Part shown: piece after piece, positions 36,801 to 48,890 of the stretch
Numbering within the stretch: the first letter of the stretch is position 1
Layout of the letters: every line of letters begins with the position of its first letter
Source: Butyriboletus loyo
Taxonomy: Eukaryota > Basidiomycota > Agaricomycetes > Boletales > Boletaceae
Reading direction: 5' to 3'
Assembly: GCA_038093515.1 (NCBI GenBank)
Contig: JBBPSI010000096.1
Coordinates: forward strand, 27,283 to 91,282
DNA length: 64,000 nucleotides
Notes under the pieces: generated by a model
Told to the model about the DNA's origin: nothing
Database searches by the model: none
Seen by the model: the letters and a program-made list of their open reading frames with translations, nothing else
Position numbers and translations under genes: made by a program

Positions 36801-37011
36801 TTTTTCCCCTTCTGCAAGCAGTGCAGGCTCTGGCACCACGCTTCGGGATGTGCGCAGGAGATTGGGAAGGAGGGGGGTGACTCGCCGGTCCCTCCGCGGG
36901 GGTCATGCCTGGCTGAGAGTTGGTGCTGATTGGGACTATACTATTCGTTCGACGTCGCTTGGAGGGCACCTCAGAGCTATTTGAGGTCGTAGCGGTTGGG
37001 GACAATGACAT
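33900..37011 (-). CDS. Zn(II)2Cys6 transcription factor with fungal-specific domain
   Basis: Fungal regulator with a binuclear zinc cluster. It starts MSLSPTATTSNSSEVPSKRR at 37011 (an in-frame ATG at 37056 is also possible). The zinc cluster spans an intron: RACTACRRGKNRCEGE, then APCRRCQLSGTPC, matching C-X2-C-X6-C-X5-C-X2-C-X6-C exactly. A short coiled coil with RLSRLEGQY and SSLDRILSAIQSQSQSN follows (about 36560-36370). The middle is the helical fungal_trans region (PWTFDSILAIASKIRSGN near 35640, MRMALDLGLHRALEKLADN near 35380, GELHYAKLWLVCVALRG near 34730). The last exon ends FAPMPEAW with the stop at 33900-33902. Perhaps ten or more exons; some joins in the 34.8-35.5 kb part are not resolved. 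Target pathway unknown; no metabolic cluster adjoins it. Confidence 0.82.
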
Positions 37012-37893
37012 GATAACGGACGGTATGGCGATTATTGTCAACGATGAAGCAAACACCGGTTTCAGCAGGCGAATATTCCATCCGACAGACGCTCACACGA
37101 TCCCTTCCATCAACATCTTGTAGGTAATTTCTCTCACAGCTGCTTTGCCATCTCCTCCTCTATCTATGCGGAAACACTCGCCGACCTCCACTTATCCAGC
37201 TGGGTGTTTCGAGCAGACGCTCCCCCGTCATGCAAATATTCCTGCCCGTTGGATCGCACCGCAGTCCTCCGCATGATCCACACACATATGCTTCCATAGG
37301 CGGCGTATCCCCTCGGAGTTCTCAGGGGGAGGGGGGGGGGCGAAAAATACAAACCGCTCGCCTAACATTCACAACTGACGGTCTTTACTCAACCCGGCCT
37401 TTCAAATGTTGGAGGTCTCCTTGGGAGTCGTTCAACCCGACCAGGCAGAACAGGTATCCAAGTTAGCATCGCAAGCTGGAAACCGTGACATTCTATCCCA
37501 CAGTTTCAGGGGCATCACTTGGAGGCGAACCGTCTTATCTTATGAGAGAGTGTGCGAACATCATATTTTTATAGCCGATCAAAGTGCTTAAGAGGCGTAC
37601 TGTTCCAAACCCGTGGGTTCAGAACTCAACACCAACTGCTAACTATCAGCGCTCAGTATTGTTCATGGGATTTCTAGTCAGATACATAGTCGTGCAACAA
37701 TATCCTGTGTATAACATGACGCTCGAGCACCGATGTAACGAATACCCTGCACGACAAGTCTATCGGGGTCGTTAGTGATACCGATATCCATGTTAGTGCG
37801 AAGAACGCAAAATGATTTTGAACAAAAAGATCTTGTGTCAGTGACGGAGATGAAGTAAGACCTTCCTGAGGCTTCCTCGGTATCTCATCCGGT
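37012..37893. other. Intergenic between the Zn2Cys6 and CTF4 genes
   Basis: About 880 bases holding the Zn2Cys6 promoter and the CTF4 3' flank, plus the poly-G tract. No gene seen. Confidence 0.45.
37325..37340 (+). repeat. Poly-G tract
   Basis: A 16-base run of G broken by one A, in the non-coding gap between CTF4 and the Zn2Cys6 gene. It is prone to length change and sequencing error. No gene reads through it. Confidence 0.6.
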
Positions 37894-40800
37894 TTACCGA
37901 GGGGAAGGTGGTGGTGATGCCTCCCATTCTATTGGAACCTCATCCTCAATGGGCTGAGTATCATCAGCGGTAGCCTTTGCAGCGTCCTGGGTTTTCACTA
38001 GAGTGGCGGCTTCTGATGTAGGGGGCACCTCTGACATGTCAATATCTGGAACTTGAGGAACGGACGTCGATGCCTCAATATCACTTGCTTGGGTTTCTGG
38101 TTCCTCCCCCTTCTGCGGTGGTTTCCCCTTCTTTTCAGCTGGCGGTCTTGAAGGGAGCCCAAAGAGGGTTGTCTGTCTAGATACATCCTTCTTTTCCTTC
38201 TCCTTCCCTTTCCTGTTTGCAACCCCTGTATACAATGGCGTGAGGCTTGGATGGAAGAGTGACAAACAAGGAACTTACGCTGTTTGCTTTGATCGATTTC
38301 GACGGCTTCGACCTTGTTGAAAAAACTCTCACTCTTTTGGATTGGTTTCGTGTGCTCGGCTTTCCGTGCAAAGGGATTCTTCTTTGTATCCCCAACCGAT
38401 TTACGAGCGAATGGATTGTCTCCTAAACACCATTCAATCGTGATCTCTCAAAGCTTCTCAAGGTCTTTCTCACGTTTGGGAGAGGACATGATCGCATCGG
38501 TTTCACCAACTGCCCGTCGTTTGGAATCTGCATCGGAACCGTTGGATGGAAAATCGTCCAATTCGTCGCGTTTCCTCTTCCCATCAGGGGAAGCCGAGCG
38601 CGTAGTTGTTTGAGCATATCGTACATTGAATGGCAGACCGGGCGCGTTCGAGCTAGTGAATTCTGAACGTTCGATGACTCCTGCTGAGCGCGTCAGTCCC
38701 GGTCTCTCGATCTTGGGAGGAGGGTCAAAGTTCTGCAGTAGTTTCGGCCGTTCCATGTATACATCCTCCTGTTCGAGCCGCCGCCTCCGTTCCCTCGCTT
38801 CCTCCGCCGGGCCTGGTCCAGCTTCGCGCCACCGCTTGATCGCGTCAATCTTCTCCTGAAGACCTATCAATTTGTAGAACCCTGCGAGCTGGCTGGCAGC
38901 AGCTATGGAGTGTGTGAAGTGCAAACGCCTGGTTAACTCCAGAACACGGGGCGCCTTATCTGCTTTGCACGCTGCTTGAATGAGTTTAATGATCATTTTA
39001 TCAAGGTCAATTTCTCGCTTATCTAGCTCGGACGACGTCAGCTCATCCCCTAAAGTGTCACGAGCCAGATTGATGTGCATCCGTTCTCGAGCAAGTCTTC
39101 AACAATATAAGCAGGAAGCAAGGAAAATGCAATTTCAACATACCTTTCTTCAATAGAAGATTCGATTGGATCTTTGTTTCGAAAGGGGAGTCTAACAGGC
39201 AGTTCCTGCGTGAGCGGTCTCGGAAACCCTGGATGTTCTTGTCTGCCCTATGACAAACATAGGTTCCACCCAGGAAACAGAAATTAAGATATGCAAGTAC
39301 CTTCAAGATAACACATGTTAGAGTATCTTGCGACAGGCCAACTGGCCAATACGATTCATCCTTCCCTTCCTTACGTTCAAGGGTATTTGTATCCAGTAGG
39401 CGCGCCCAGGTTGCACGGTTGGGCCTTCGGAAGTTGATCATAATATGCACGAAACCGGCGGAATCATATATTGCGGGAGCCTACCAAGGACGCGTCACTA
39501 TGATATGGTGACGACAACGGCTAAAACGCACCCCTTCAGTAGTTATACCAATCCATTTGAGTACGTGGCCTTTGGGTATCGGCAGTGGCTTCACTTGGAG
39601 CACCTCAAAGTCATCGAAAGATATCAATGTTGCCATCAACCCTTGTGAACCTAGTGGGAAATGGTTGAGTACGCCCACGACATATAGATCACAACTACTT
39701 GCCATCGATGGTAGTGGCACCTGGTCTATGTATAACCACCACGTATTCCTCTCCAGCAGTCATAGTTACGTACTCGCCTTCCAGACCTAACACGATCCGT
39801 TCAAGACCGGACCCACTCAAAAACGTGAGGTCTCCAGCGCTGGTGGCAATCACAATATTCCCTTGACCCTGGATATCCCCCCCAGATGACGACGGATCTC
39901 GCAATGAACGCATGGGTCTCTCTCCTCCAGCAGCCAGACCGAGGACATGCTGACCCAAAGGAAGAACGTAAGTCCAATCGCCTTGGGCTGACCAAGTTCC
40001 GTAGGGCTTGTATAGCACCTGGGCAAGGTGATCTTGCTCAGGTGGGCAAGCGAGAAGAACGCCTCGTTCGCCTAGGCAGTACTTATCAGCAGAAGTGGAA
40101 CAGAAGACATCCAACGCGCTTACCTAGATATCCCACGTCATACTTAAGAGGGTCAGAAAAATGGTAGCTCTTGCGTGCCGAGAGATCATGAAATCCGACA
40201 TTGACTATGTGATGTGTATCCTGATCTGTGACGTCAATCCATCCAACCATGTTGTATGCTACGTGGGAGTTTCATGTTGAATGATATATCTGTATACAAG
40301 GAATGAAAGCCTACCGAGGTACCGTTTCTTGCCATCCATTGACGTTGATCCGGGCTGGAAAGCTGGTTGTGCCTTTGTAATGCTCACTACCAGATCTCTC
40401 CTGAGCAAGAATATCAAGCTATTTCAATAAGCTTACCCATCTCTTTCACAAACCCATCCCTATCCACAGCTCGCCTCTCGCCATGTTCGTCTTCTATCCC
40501 AATGCCGATATCATCGATTATCCAGTCATCTCCATAGTCGTTAACGGCAGGAACACCATCACCGTTCTCGTTAACTGGATCCTCTCCCCACATTGTTGGT
40601 GTGGACTTGCGTTTGACAGGGATGCCCTGCACACCGCCCGTAGCAGTTGCTTTCACAGGATCTGGTGAATCTGCAGGAATTGCGTCCCTCCACCAAGTTA
40701 GTATTCCTCCTGTATCTGCCCATGCAAGGAGGTTCTGAGATGGCGAAAATGCAACCTGCGTGATCAATGCATCGGGAGAACCGGCGTGTCTACCAAGATC

Positions 40801-42033
40801 ATGTCAGACTTTTTCCATGTGCATGCTCTCTGCTCACCGCCAAAGAACATGCTTTGTCTGGGTGCTCCAGATGAGAATTCCTTCCTTACAAGCACTTGCG
40901 AGATACACTCCGTTAACCGAAAGTGCGAGCGCTGTTGTGGCGCCTGTTGCATTAGGGTCTGAGAGGCTGAAAGATTTGTTCCAATTTGGTCGCGAGATGG
41001 CAACAATTTCTGCGCGAGGTGGTACTTATTGGTTCGACCAGGTATATAAAAAAGGCACAGTGCATACCGTGAGTCCTAGAAGGTACGAATAAATACCGTC
41101 CGGATGGGTGCCATATTGCAGAACAATCATGCATGAACTCTGATGACCTGAGTGGAGTGGCTTAGCAGGAGAATGAGTGAAAAGGGCAAGGTAAACGGTA
41201 TTACTCGGTATCTGCTACAGTCGGAATGATGCCCTCGATAAGCTTCTCGACCCTTGGCTCGCGTTCAGAGATGTCCCACGCAGTAATCGTACCATCAGCT
41301 CCACTAGCAGTCTATAGCTCATTAGTCCGCGGTTTACTAGTATATACACGAAGTATACACACAAGGAGGGTGCCTGAGGGATGCCAAGTCAACTTTCGTA
41401 CACATTTCTTGTGGCCACCGAGAACCTGAACGCTGGTAACATCTTTCAATTCCACAATCTTAACTGTGGTTTCACTAAGAATTGTAAGCAGTTAAACCGT
41501 ACAGAGTACGAAAGAGCGCACTCTGTTGCAATGGCAACGCGCTGCCCTGCGGGGTCGACGGAAACGGCGCGAATACATGCACCAGCTGCGTTCGTGATCA
41601 ATCCATAAAGATTGGGTTTTCCGTGCAGGTAGCTGCGGACTTCGGAGTCTTTGCTTCCAGACAACCAGTACTCGTTCTAGTGCGACATGAATTCAAGCAT
41701 GGGACGCGTCGCGGTTATACGTCAGAGGAAATGGTCCACGATAAAAAGGGACGTACGGAACTTGCAATAGCTGTTATTCCTTCGTCGGCTTCATATGCGA
41801 CTTCTGGTTCCTGATATTGATCCTTATCCATTTGCCATATCCGCACCAAGCTGTCCGAGCCACCGGTATATGATAGCCTTGACATGAAGCAACGCAAGTA
41901 TTGCGGTCCATCCCGTCAGAAAATAGAGCCCGTCCGCATGAAAAATGGCTCACTTTCCATCCCGCGAGAAGGTGACACACGTGTACCCGGGTTCATGAGC
42001 AGAATTAGTGAGCGTCTTGGTTGTGCTTGCCAT
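37894..42033 (-). CDS. CTF4: CTF4 / MCL1 / WDHD1 replisome hub protein
   Basis: Replication-fork scaffold that links the CMG helicase to polymerase alpha and supports sister-chromatid cohesion. Starts [20 protein letters not shown] at 42033. WD40 repeats follow: [17 protein letters not shown] near 41860, [19 protein letters not shown] near 41650, WHPSGRYL near 41110, [20 protein letters not shown] near 40755. The SepB-type middle domain is recognisable ([20 protein letters not shown] near 40090; [20 protein letters not shown] near 39430). The helical C-terminal part includes [20 protein letters not shown] near 39010 and [20 protein letters not shown] near 38880. The tail is disordered and charged, with a QTTLFGLP motif near 38180 that resembles a PCNA-interacting peptide, and ends PPPSPR at 37894. 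No HMG box is visible. About a dozen exons. Confidence 0.85.
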
Positions 42034-42180
42034 GATTAACGATATTCAAGCTCAGGAATTGGAGCAAGTGTGCAACCACATACTAGTCACGTTTCGCGTG
42101 TCGTCACCTCACGTGACTCGTGACATCACCCACTAAATAAATTACAACAGAGCTGGAATAGGAATAGTCCAAGTATCCGT

Positions 42181-43608
42181 TCATACAGCCAAACAGGCTT
42201 CTAATAGGTTTCTGAAAAGCTCATCAAGAATTTCTCCCTTCGAGCCTCCAAACCCTTTAAATTTCAAACAGCGCAAAGGCCTCCCTAGCATCTTTCTCTT
42301 CTGCAGGAAGGATAAAACGACATCCCAGTCAAAATATGGACTGTCAAAATGTAATGTATGAAGCTTCGGGAAGGCTTCTCGTCTTGCATCATGCGTGAGG
42401 TACGTCAGTACCGAGTCCACACTATATCTCGAAACGGAGAGACCTTCTATGTTAGGCGCGGTATGAACGAGGGCATTGGCGATATCAAAACCTTCAAATG
42501 GGCTATTGATGGTGGCATGGCGGAGGGAGAGGAATCGAGGCGCCTCCCGCTTGAGGTGCCGTAAGAGCAGCTGGATTTCCCTGGGAGATGAGACCTCGGT
42601 AAAATCAAGGACAAGCTCCTCTAGCACTGGCGTGATAACCGTTCCCATGAGCCCCGTCAGATAGATCCGCGAGATGTCAGGGCCAGGTCTAAGCAGTAGA
42701 GACCGCAATGAAGGCATTTCAACGACCTCCATCATATGCGAACGGTCAAAATCGACGACCTCATCTAGGAGTGCAAGGTGAGAAAGGCACCGCAATCCAG
42801 ATAAGAGGCTAAGAAAGGTCGCTGCTGGGAGGCCGAATGCTGGGAGCCCAGACAGAGTAAGGGAAGTAATAGCCTTGATCGGCATGGTGGTCGAAATGGA
42901 TATCAGTTCCCCGAGCTCCAGGTGCGTCAACTTGGGAAATGAGGACGAAGAGAACGTGGGCTCCCACATACCACCGCGAGGGTGGTGGAGGATAATTTCC
43001 TCTAGTAAAGGTGCCCGACTGCGACCAAGGCCATCCAACAGCTCTGGGAGAGCAACATTGGTGCGTATTTCCAGGCGACGACATATGTGCATATGGTTGA
43101 GTATGGTGGTAGTGATACGCGAATAATCTGCCGCATAGGCGTGCCGTGGATGAATTCCGCAAACGAAGTGCTGTCGGAAGGCGATAACCAATGGCAATAA
43201 TTCCCGCGAACGGGTGAGGTATAAGTCGACTAAGTCAACGGACTGTTTGATGTAGAGGCGAATATGCGTCCAGAACGATGGTGTTCCGATGGCTACCGCA
43301 CGCCAGTACTTTGAGACATGAGATATCAGGAGCTCGGGCCTAATGACTGGCCAATCCGGTTTGTCGAGTTCGAAAGGAGCTGAGTGATACTCCATGCAAG
43401 CAGCTGACCGTCCGATCACTTCCTTGAAGATCATTCCTAGAACCTCGACTGGCAGTACAGAAATGCCTGGGTGGTTACCCTCGGAGCTTTGGAGCAATTT
43501 CTCGAGGCCCGCAGCCTTGCAATACATAGCATCCAACGCACGCTCTGATTCCCGTATCTTGGACATGAGTTGGGAAAACTCTTTCTCCATAACCGGGGGT
43601 TGAATCAT
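42181..43608 (-). CDS. F-box protein with leucine-rich repeats
   Basis: Probable substrate receptor of an SCF ubiquitin ligase, of the type that is strongly expanded in agaricomycetes. A short coiled coil (FSQLMSKIRESERALDAMY) precedes the F-box, ISVLPVEVLGMIFKEVIGRS, then VSKYWRAVAIGTPSFWTHIR. The rest is a single exon of irregular leucine-rich repeats (ITSLTLSGLPAFGLPAATFL, MPSLRSLLLRPGPDIS, FPKLHTLHFDSPYFDWDVVL), ending ACLAV at 42181. I start at MIQPPVMEKEF (43608), just after an apparent 5' UTR intron that begins with a perfect GTGAGT near 43673. If that intron is not removed, an ATG at 43647 adds 13 residues. Target unknown. It lies only 147 bp from the start of CTF4 and is read in the same direction. 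Confidence 0.78.
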   Translation of the reverse strand: MIQPPVMEKEFSQLMSKIRESERALDAMYCKAAGLEKLLQSSEGNHPGISVLPVEVLGMIFKEVIGRSAACMEYHSAPFELDKPDWPVIRPELLISHVSKYWRAVAIGTPSFWTHIRLYIKQSVDLVDLYLTRSRELLPLVIAFRQHFVCGIHPRHAYAADYSRITTTILNHMHICRRLEIRTNVALPELLDGLGRSRAPLLEEIILHHPRGGMWEPTFSSSSFPKLTHLELGELISISTTMPIKAITSLTLSGLPAFGLPAATFLSLLSGLRCLSHLALLDEVVDFDRSHMMEVVEMPSLRSLLLRPGPDISRIYLTGLMGTVITPVLEELVLDFTEVSSPREIQLLLRHLKREAPRFLSLRHATINSPFEGFDIANALVHTAPNIEGLSVSRYSVDSVLTYLTHDARREAFPKLHTLHFDSPYFDWDVVLSFLQKRKMLGRPLRCLKFKGFGGSKGEILDELFRNLLEACLAV

Positions 43609-44669
43609 GTCTGGTTTGGAGGTATGGTATATGATAAGCAACATCACAATTGTTTTGTGCTTGAAGATGACTCACCTTTGGAATTGGAGAACTGTACAGC
43701 ACTTATTTAGCACGCTAAACCGCAGCCTTTATACGGGATACTTTTGAGGCAGTGACTTTACGCACCACCGCCCGGTATTCAAACGTTCAGTGCGTTGGCG
43801 AGGAAGCGAAATTGAGAGAACATCGATGGGTCTGTCGGCATATTGATACCTTACATAGGCACGGACCAACGACCTACCTTGGGGCAAAAGTTTCGGCAAA
43901 ATACAAGAAGCCTCGAGTCAAAAAAATAGGGCATACTATCCACCGCCTAAGTTCTGAGAAGACAGCCTGCTCCAATAACACGTTGCAAAGGCCGAGCAAC
44001 GATTCATGTGACGGGGCGAACGGACGTGATATTGATTGTGAGACGTCATATACCCTCGCGGTCCATCAGCCACGCATCTTCGGTGAGGTATTGCATGTGG
44101 CTGTTTACATGTCCACTTGCCAGAGAACCTCTTCGATCGCTGCAAATGACCACCTCACCAGTCTTCAGCTGCTTCACGTTGTTTATCAGCCCATCATCAT
44201 GATGGCGAGTACAGAGTGACAGCCTTATTCCTAAAGACAGCTCTGTTCGTTACGAATAGCTTCCACAGAAATATTGATCTGCATGGATGCATCGAGGTCA
44301 AAAGATAACGATATGGGATCTTAAATTGCACGCTACCTTTTGTCGTGTGCGGTATCTGGTGACAGTAAAACATAATCGAAGCTGTGGCCCATCCACGTTG
44401 CCAGTATTAATGCGCCAGTCCTAGTCCATGCGGTCCATGCCAGACGTTACTAACTACGGACAGGTCGTTGGACATGCTCCATCCCAGGCCATCCCTCGCG
44501 GCGACAAGAATCGTGATAAAGCGTGCATGCAGGTTTCAAATGAACCATATCAAGTGATCGTCGATCTGCATTGTGCCGATTTGTATCATGCAGGCCGTGT
44601 AAACCGTGTAGTAGGGCATTAAAGGCAAGTCCACTTTGAAGTTGACTGATCGAACACTACCCCTTCACA
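43609..44669. other. Intergenic between divergent F-box and uncharacterised genes
   Basis: About 1 kb. A 155-codon plus frame (43752-44219) has no recognisable domain and no matching splice partners; I treat it as chance. Confidence 0.4.
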
Positions 44670-45849
44670 ATGCCTACGTACAAGGGTGTCGAGGTATGGA
44701 TAGAAGACTCAGAGTACCGGAAAATCAGCCACCAGGAAGTGACAATCAGTTTAGTCGATGACCGAACAATCACTGTGAAAACCGAAATGTCGAGGGGCGA
44801 GGTAAGTTTCGGTTGACTTACATATCACCCTTAGACGTGACCCATGTCCGACCACAGCTCTACACCGTTCATTGCCTCTCTCCAGTATCCGCCTTTTGTG
44901 ATGTTTTCGTCATCACTGCATCTCGCAAGCGTGCTGCAAGATTTCATCTAGACAAAAACCTTGCAATGTCCAACAATGCTTCCGGTTCATCAGCGAACCA
45001 TACAGAAGGGACATTTAGAGACCAGGGACTAAGAACGCCAAAACGGCAGTTGAAATCTGGTGAGTACTTTCCTGTTCCAATCTCATCCTCAGAGTGCCAG
45101 GGGATACTACATGTAACCTTATAGGTAACCTGGGCAGTGTTGAGGTCGAAATCAGACGCATTGGCGAGATCATCAAGGGAGAACCCCGAGAAGAGTACGA
45201 GGTCGATGGAGGTGAAGAGGCTCCAATAGAATTCACCATGATCGATGATTTCAATCACCCCCCCTGGCTCGTTTTTCGTTTTGACACCAGTGTCAAAAAA
45301 CCACTCCCAGTTCTTGCTCCGACTGCAGAGCGCATCAACAGACATGTGCCACATAGGGCGGTCAGGAATCAGCGTCGCGCGATGAGCAGGAGCCAACCCA
45401 GAATTTGCAGTACAGAGGGTGAGTCTCAGGTAGTGGCGACAACAACTCTTGACCACATGCATTTACTTGCTTGTTAGGATCAAACCACAACACATCTCGC
45501 GAGACAGGTTACGAGTGTCCGCACAATTCGCAGAAACGCCCCGTGGAGCACGAGGCCTATGTCGGATCTGACAGTGTTGGCGAGGATCTAAGACCCGCCA
45601 ATTCGGATTGGCTACATGTACGTTAGATCCGCACTGCTCTTGAATCTCCTCCTGACATCTCTGATTTCCTTTCAGGAAGAATACCGGAGAGAAGTGGCTG
45701 AAGAGCAGAGGCTTCTGCAGAAGTTGCAGGTTAGTGTCGCGAGGCTTCTTGCTTTTACCGCTCAGAGTATAACTGGGTAATAGGAACGATTGCAAACCAA
45801 GAAAACAAGAAATATGGAATTGCGTAGACTGCTCGGGGAGACACCATGA
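44670..45849 (+). CDS. Uncharacterised basidiomycete protein, perhaps DUF7918-like
   Basis: I do not recognise a function. Six exons can be joined in frame. The first encodes MPTYKGVEVWIEDSEYRKIS and ends at GTAAGT near 44801; the second starts LYTVHCLSPVSAFCDVFVIT near 44860. After an intron comes GNLGSVEVEIRRIGEIIKGE and an acidic stretch (YEVDGGEEAPIEFTMIDDF), then HPPWLVFRFDTS, a basic block and a third linker. The last exons form a coiled coil (EEYRREVAEEQRLLQKLQER, MELRRLLGETP), stop 45849. A beta-rich N-terminal domain followed by a charged coiled-coil tail recalls the DUF7918 proteins of agaricomycetes, but this is a loose resemblance. All introns are GT-AG and frame-consistent, so the gene is probably real. 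It converges with the acetoacetyl-CoA synthetase gene, stops 66 bp apart. Confidence 0.55.
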
Positions 45850-45914
45850 AATGCTGGGATTTGAGAATACGCCAGTATAATTCAAGACTGTCAAGGTGTG
45901 AAAGTTGCAGTCGT

Positions 45915-48734
45915 TCACAACTTTGCTTTGGCCCTTCGCTCATGACCTACATCAACACCCTCCTCCTGCTTCATCACATTCTCGAAATCCCTGTACTTGT
46001 AGTATAGCTTGAATGATTCTGGGTTTGCAACTGTCCCGCTCGGAATGACATCTATACCCGAGACAATTTGCTTCACTGCAATTTCGATCTTCTTGCCATT
46101 GACCGTATACTACCCGAGTCGGAAAGGAAAGGTAAAAAAAGTCAGTTTCACCATGTCGGCCAGGGAACACGATTACTCACAGGCAGATCTTCCACTTCGA
46201 ATATTCCTGCAGGCTCGTGCCTCCTGCTCAAGCCCTCCCGGATCACGCGCCTAATTCTCCCTCTCAACTCCTTCCCTACTATTCCCCTGTGTCCCTCCTT
46301 CATCTTCAAAAACAGGAGCACTCTTTCATCATCTTCGCCTGCCCTCCGTTGTCCCACGCACAGCGCATCCTCCACGCCTTCTAGCCCCGCAGTCTCCCCG
46401 TTGACAAGCTTATAAATTTCAGCGCTTCCAAATCGCACACCGCTGGGATTAAGAACCCCATCGCTTCGCCCCAAAAAGACGAATCCACCGGTGGCAGGGT
46501 TTCGAATGACAAAATCGCCGTGCCGCCACACTGGAGTACCATCATGCCCAGGTGGGAAAGAGCGGAAATAGGCCGAGAGGAATTTGTCGTGTGTAGGAGT
46601 ATCGTTTAGGAAGTACAGAGGAATCGATGGGTGGGGTCGAGTGATGACGAGTTCTCCAGGTGTGCAAGAACTGGCAGGGATGGCTTGACCAGACGGTGAA
46701 TAAATGGAAACCGCCATGCCGAGGGCTGGGCCTTGAAGTTCTATTCCCAGGGATCGTCAAAAGTGGGTGACCGGTACAAAAAGGGACTTACCGCCAGCAT
46801 AGAGAGGTAATGACAACACGGTTGTGACGACTATATCATCCATCGAGATAAGTCTGTGTCCCGACAGTAGCAGAGATTGGAAACTAACAAGAACAAAACA
46901 CGTCTGTACCTCCACTCGTGCTGCCAATATGCACATCCCCACCGAAAGCCTTCTGAGTCCAGGTCATGAGTTGAGTTGTCAATACCGCGCCTGTCACTGC
47001 CATTTCGCGGAGGCCAGCAAAGGGTGTAGATGATGAAGCGATGGAGAGCGGATCAATATTGCGCGCTTGCAGTTCAGAGAGGAAACGCGGCGAGGTACCA
47101 AGGACCGTCACCCTACACGATCGAAAGTGAGACAGATTAAATTTGAGCGATGAGATAGAACGAAGATGTCTCACCCCGTCCAATCAATGAACTTCAGGAA
47201 TTCTCTCACATCTGGGAAAAACGGAGAGCCTTCGTATAATACAATGTGTGCTCCACATGCAAGGCCCGAAAGCATGAATGGCCACATCATCCATGCAGTC
47301 TGTGGATCTAATGAGATCGCGAATCCTCAATCAAGGTGTTTGCCTACAGTGGTATATTGAAAATATACGTCAGTCTGTAATATCCCAAAGCTAATGTTGC
47401 AGTCCTTCTTGCTATTCATGAGCGCACCCTACGAAACACCACAGAGGACGATGCTGAACACCGATTCGATACTAGTGAAATCGAGACTCACTCCAGCAGC
47501 ATGCACAATGCATTTCGGGGGACCACTGGTTCCCGAAGAGTACAGTATGTACAGAGGGTGATCAAAGGGGAGCTGTTCAAATGTCAATGGGTATTCTTCA
47601 GTCGCAGATGACGAAGTCAAGAATGCATCGATAGTCAGGCTATTCGTACGCGGGAGCGGTTGGGAGATTCAGAAGACCATAAGTTCCCTAGAAGGATAGG
47701 ACCTACCAGTTAGGGACTTGCACCTGGTCACCTGTCTTTTCGCTTCTCAGCACGACGGCTGTTTCTAGCCCGTATCCGCCCGTCCTCAAGTCCCTCTCCA
47801 CGTCCGCAATCTTGTGGGTGATGTTAAGCGTCTTTCCGGCGTAAACTGTCTCGGAGGAAGCGAAAAGGATCTTTGGACGAATTTGGCGGTATCTGTCGAG
47901 GATCCCGGAGGTACCCATATCTGTTGCCGTGCTGGTAAATATAGCACCTATGGAGGCGGCGGCGAGAGCTATCACAACACCGGTAACAGAGTTCGTGATA
48001 ATAGCTGCCCGCGATGGAAATATACCCATGCGCCATGGCAAAGTCGAGAGCTCAAATCATTATCATTCAACATGGAGCAGCAACCGATTGAGCGTACCAG
48101 CAACCCTGTCACCAACGCGTACTCCGGCCCTCTTCATGCCAGCAGCCATGACGCGCACCAATTCCCTTAGCTCATGGAAAGTGTACTGCTTAACACCACT
48201 GAATTGAGCCTTACCGGCTCCAGCGGGAATAAGATCGTACTCATAGGCTGCTGTAATAGCGATGGCAGAGTCGTCCCTCCAGAGTAAGTTTTCTGCATAA
48301 TTGAGACGGGTGCCGGGGAACCAAGATGGGCGTTCAGGGATAGTACCAGGTACGATTATCTTTCGCGAGGAAAGTCAGAACGTTGTTATTGGGGCTGGAG
48401 CTTGACAAGGGCACCGTACCTGGTCCGGCCGAGGTGGAACGGAAGCTATGATGCCCATGAAATCCCACAAGTCAAGCCAAAAGGCGTAACTGGACACCGA
48501 GTAGGCATGGAGATCGTTGTAGTCCCCTGCAACACGGCTTCAGCTCAGATAACTAGTAGTCCGAGTAGTCTCGGGGGAAAGAACGGGGTTGGAATAGCCT
48601 AACGCACTTAGCTTTAATCCTCGCTTCATGTTGATTTCCCGCCTCAGCCTCTCGCAGACTGCATGGCCAGGGTGCACAGGGGTCCAGAGCAATTTAGATT
48701 CTTCAAAGTTATATGATGTCGCAGGAGATGCCAT
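45915..48734 (-). CDS. AACS: Acetoacetyl-CoA synthetase (AMP-forming)
   Basis: ATP-dependent ligase that turns acetoacetate and CoA into acetoacetyl-CoA for sterol and lipid synthesis; ANL (AMP-binding) superfamily. Starts SPATSYNFEESKLLWTPVHP from the ATG at 48734. Motifs: a middle region near 48000 (AIITNSVTGVVIALAAASIG, FTSTATDMGTSGILDRYRQI, PKILFASSETVYAGK); the P-loop YILYSSGTSGPPKCIVHAAG near 47530; the C-terminal domain WRHGDFVIRNPATGGFVFLG and RSDGVLNPSGVRFGSAEIYK near 46450. The catalytic lysine region is VNGKKIEIAVKQIVSG near 46090. It ends FENVMKQEEG and a basic tail, stop at 45915. About nine exons. The GVLNPSGVRFGSAEIY signature separates it from plain acetyl-CoA synthetase. Some internal exons between 46.8 and 47.7 kb were not traced base by base. 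Confidence 0.85.
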
Positions 48735-48890
48735 GGCTCTGGCTGGGGTGGTTTACGTGGTTCACGGCGGCGGTCAGGCCAAGTATAACCGCGGGAACGA
48801 TTACAATCAGCGTGGCTTCTGTTCATCGTCATGTCATTGGGTGTACGGGCTTTGCACCTCGAAATTACATGGTGTAGTAACATAGAGAAA

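Noticed and set aside
34000..37011. A metabolic gene cluster around the Zn2Cys6 factor
   Set aside because: Neighbours are a translation regulator and a replisome gene; no biosynthetic enzymes adjoin it.
43752..44219. 155-codon plus-strand frame
   Set aside because: No recognisable domain, no convincing promoter or splice context.
45094..45462. Minus-strand frames opposite the uncharacterised gene
   Set aside because: The plus-strand exons join in frame through six GT-AG sites, and the minus frames do not.
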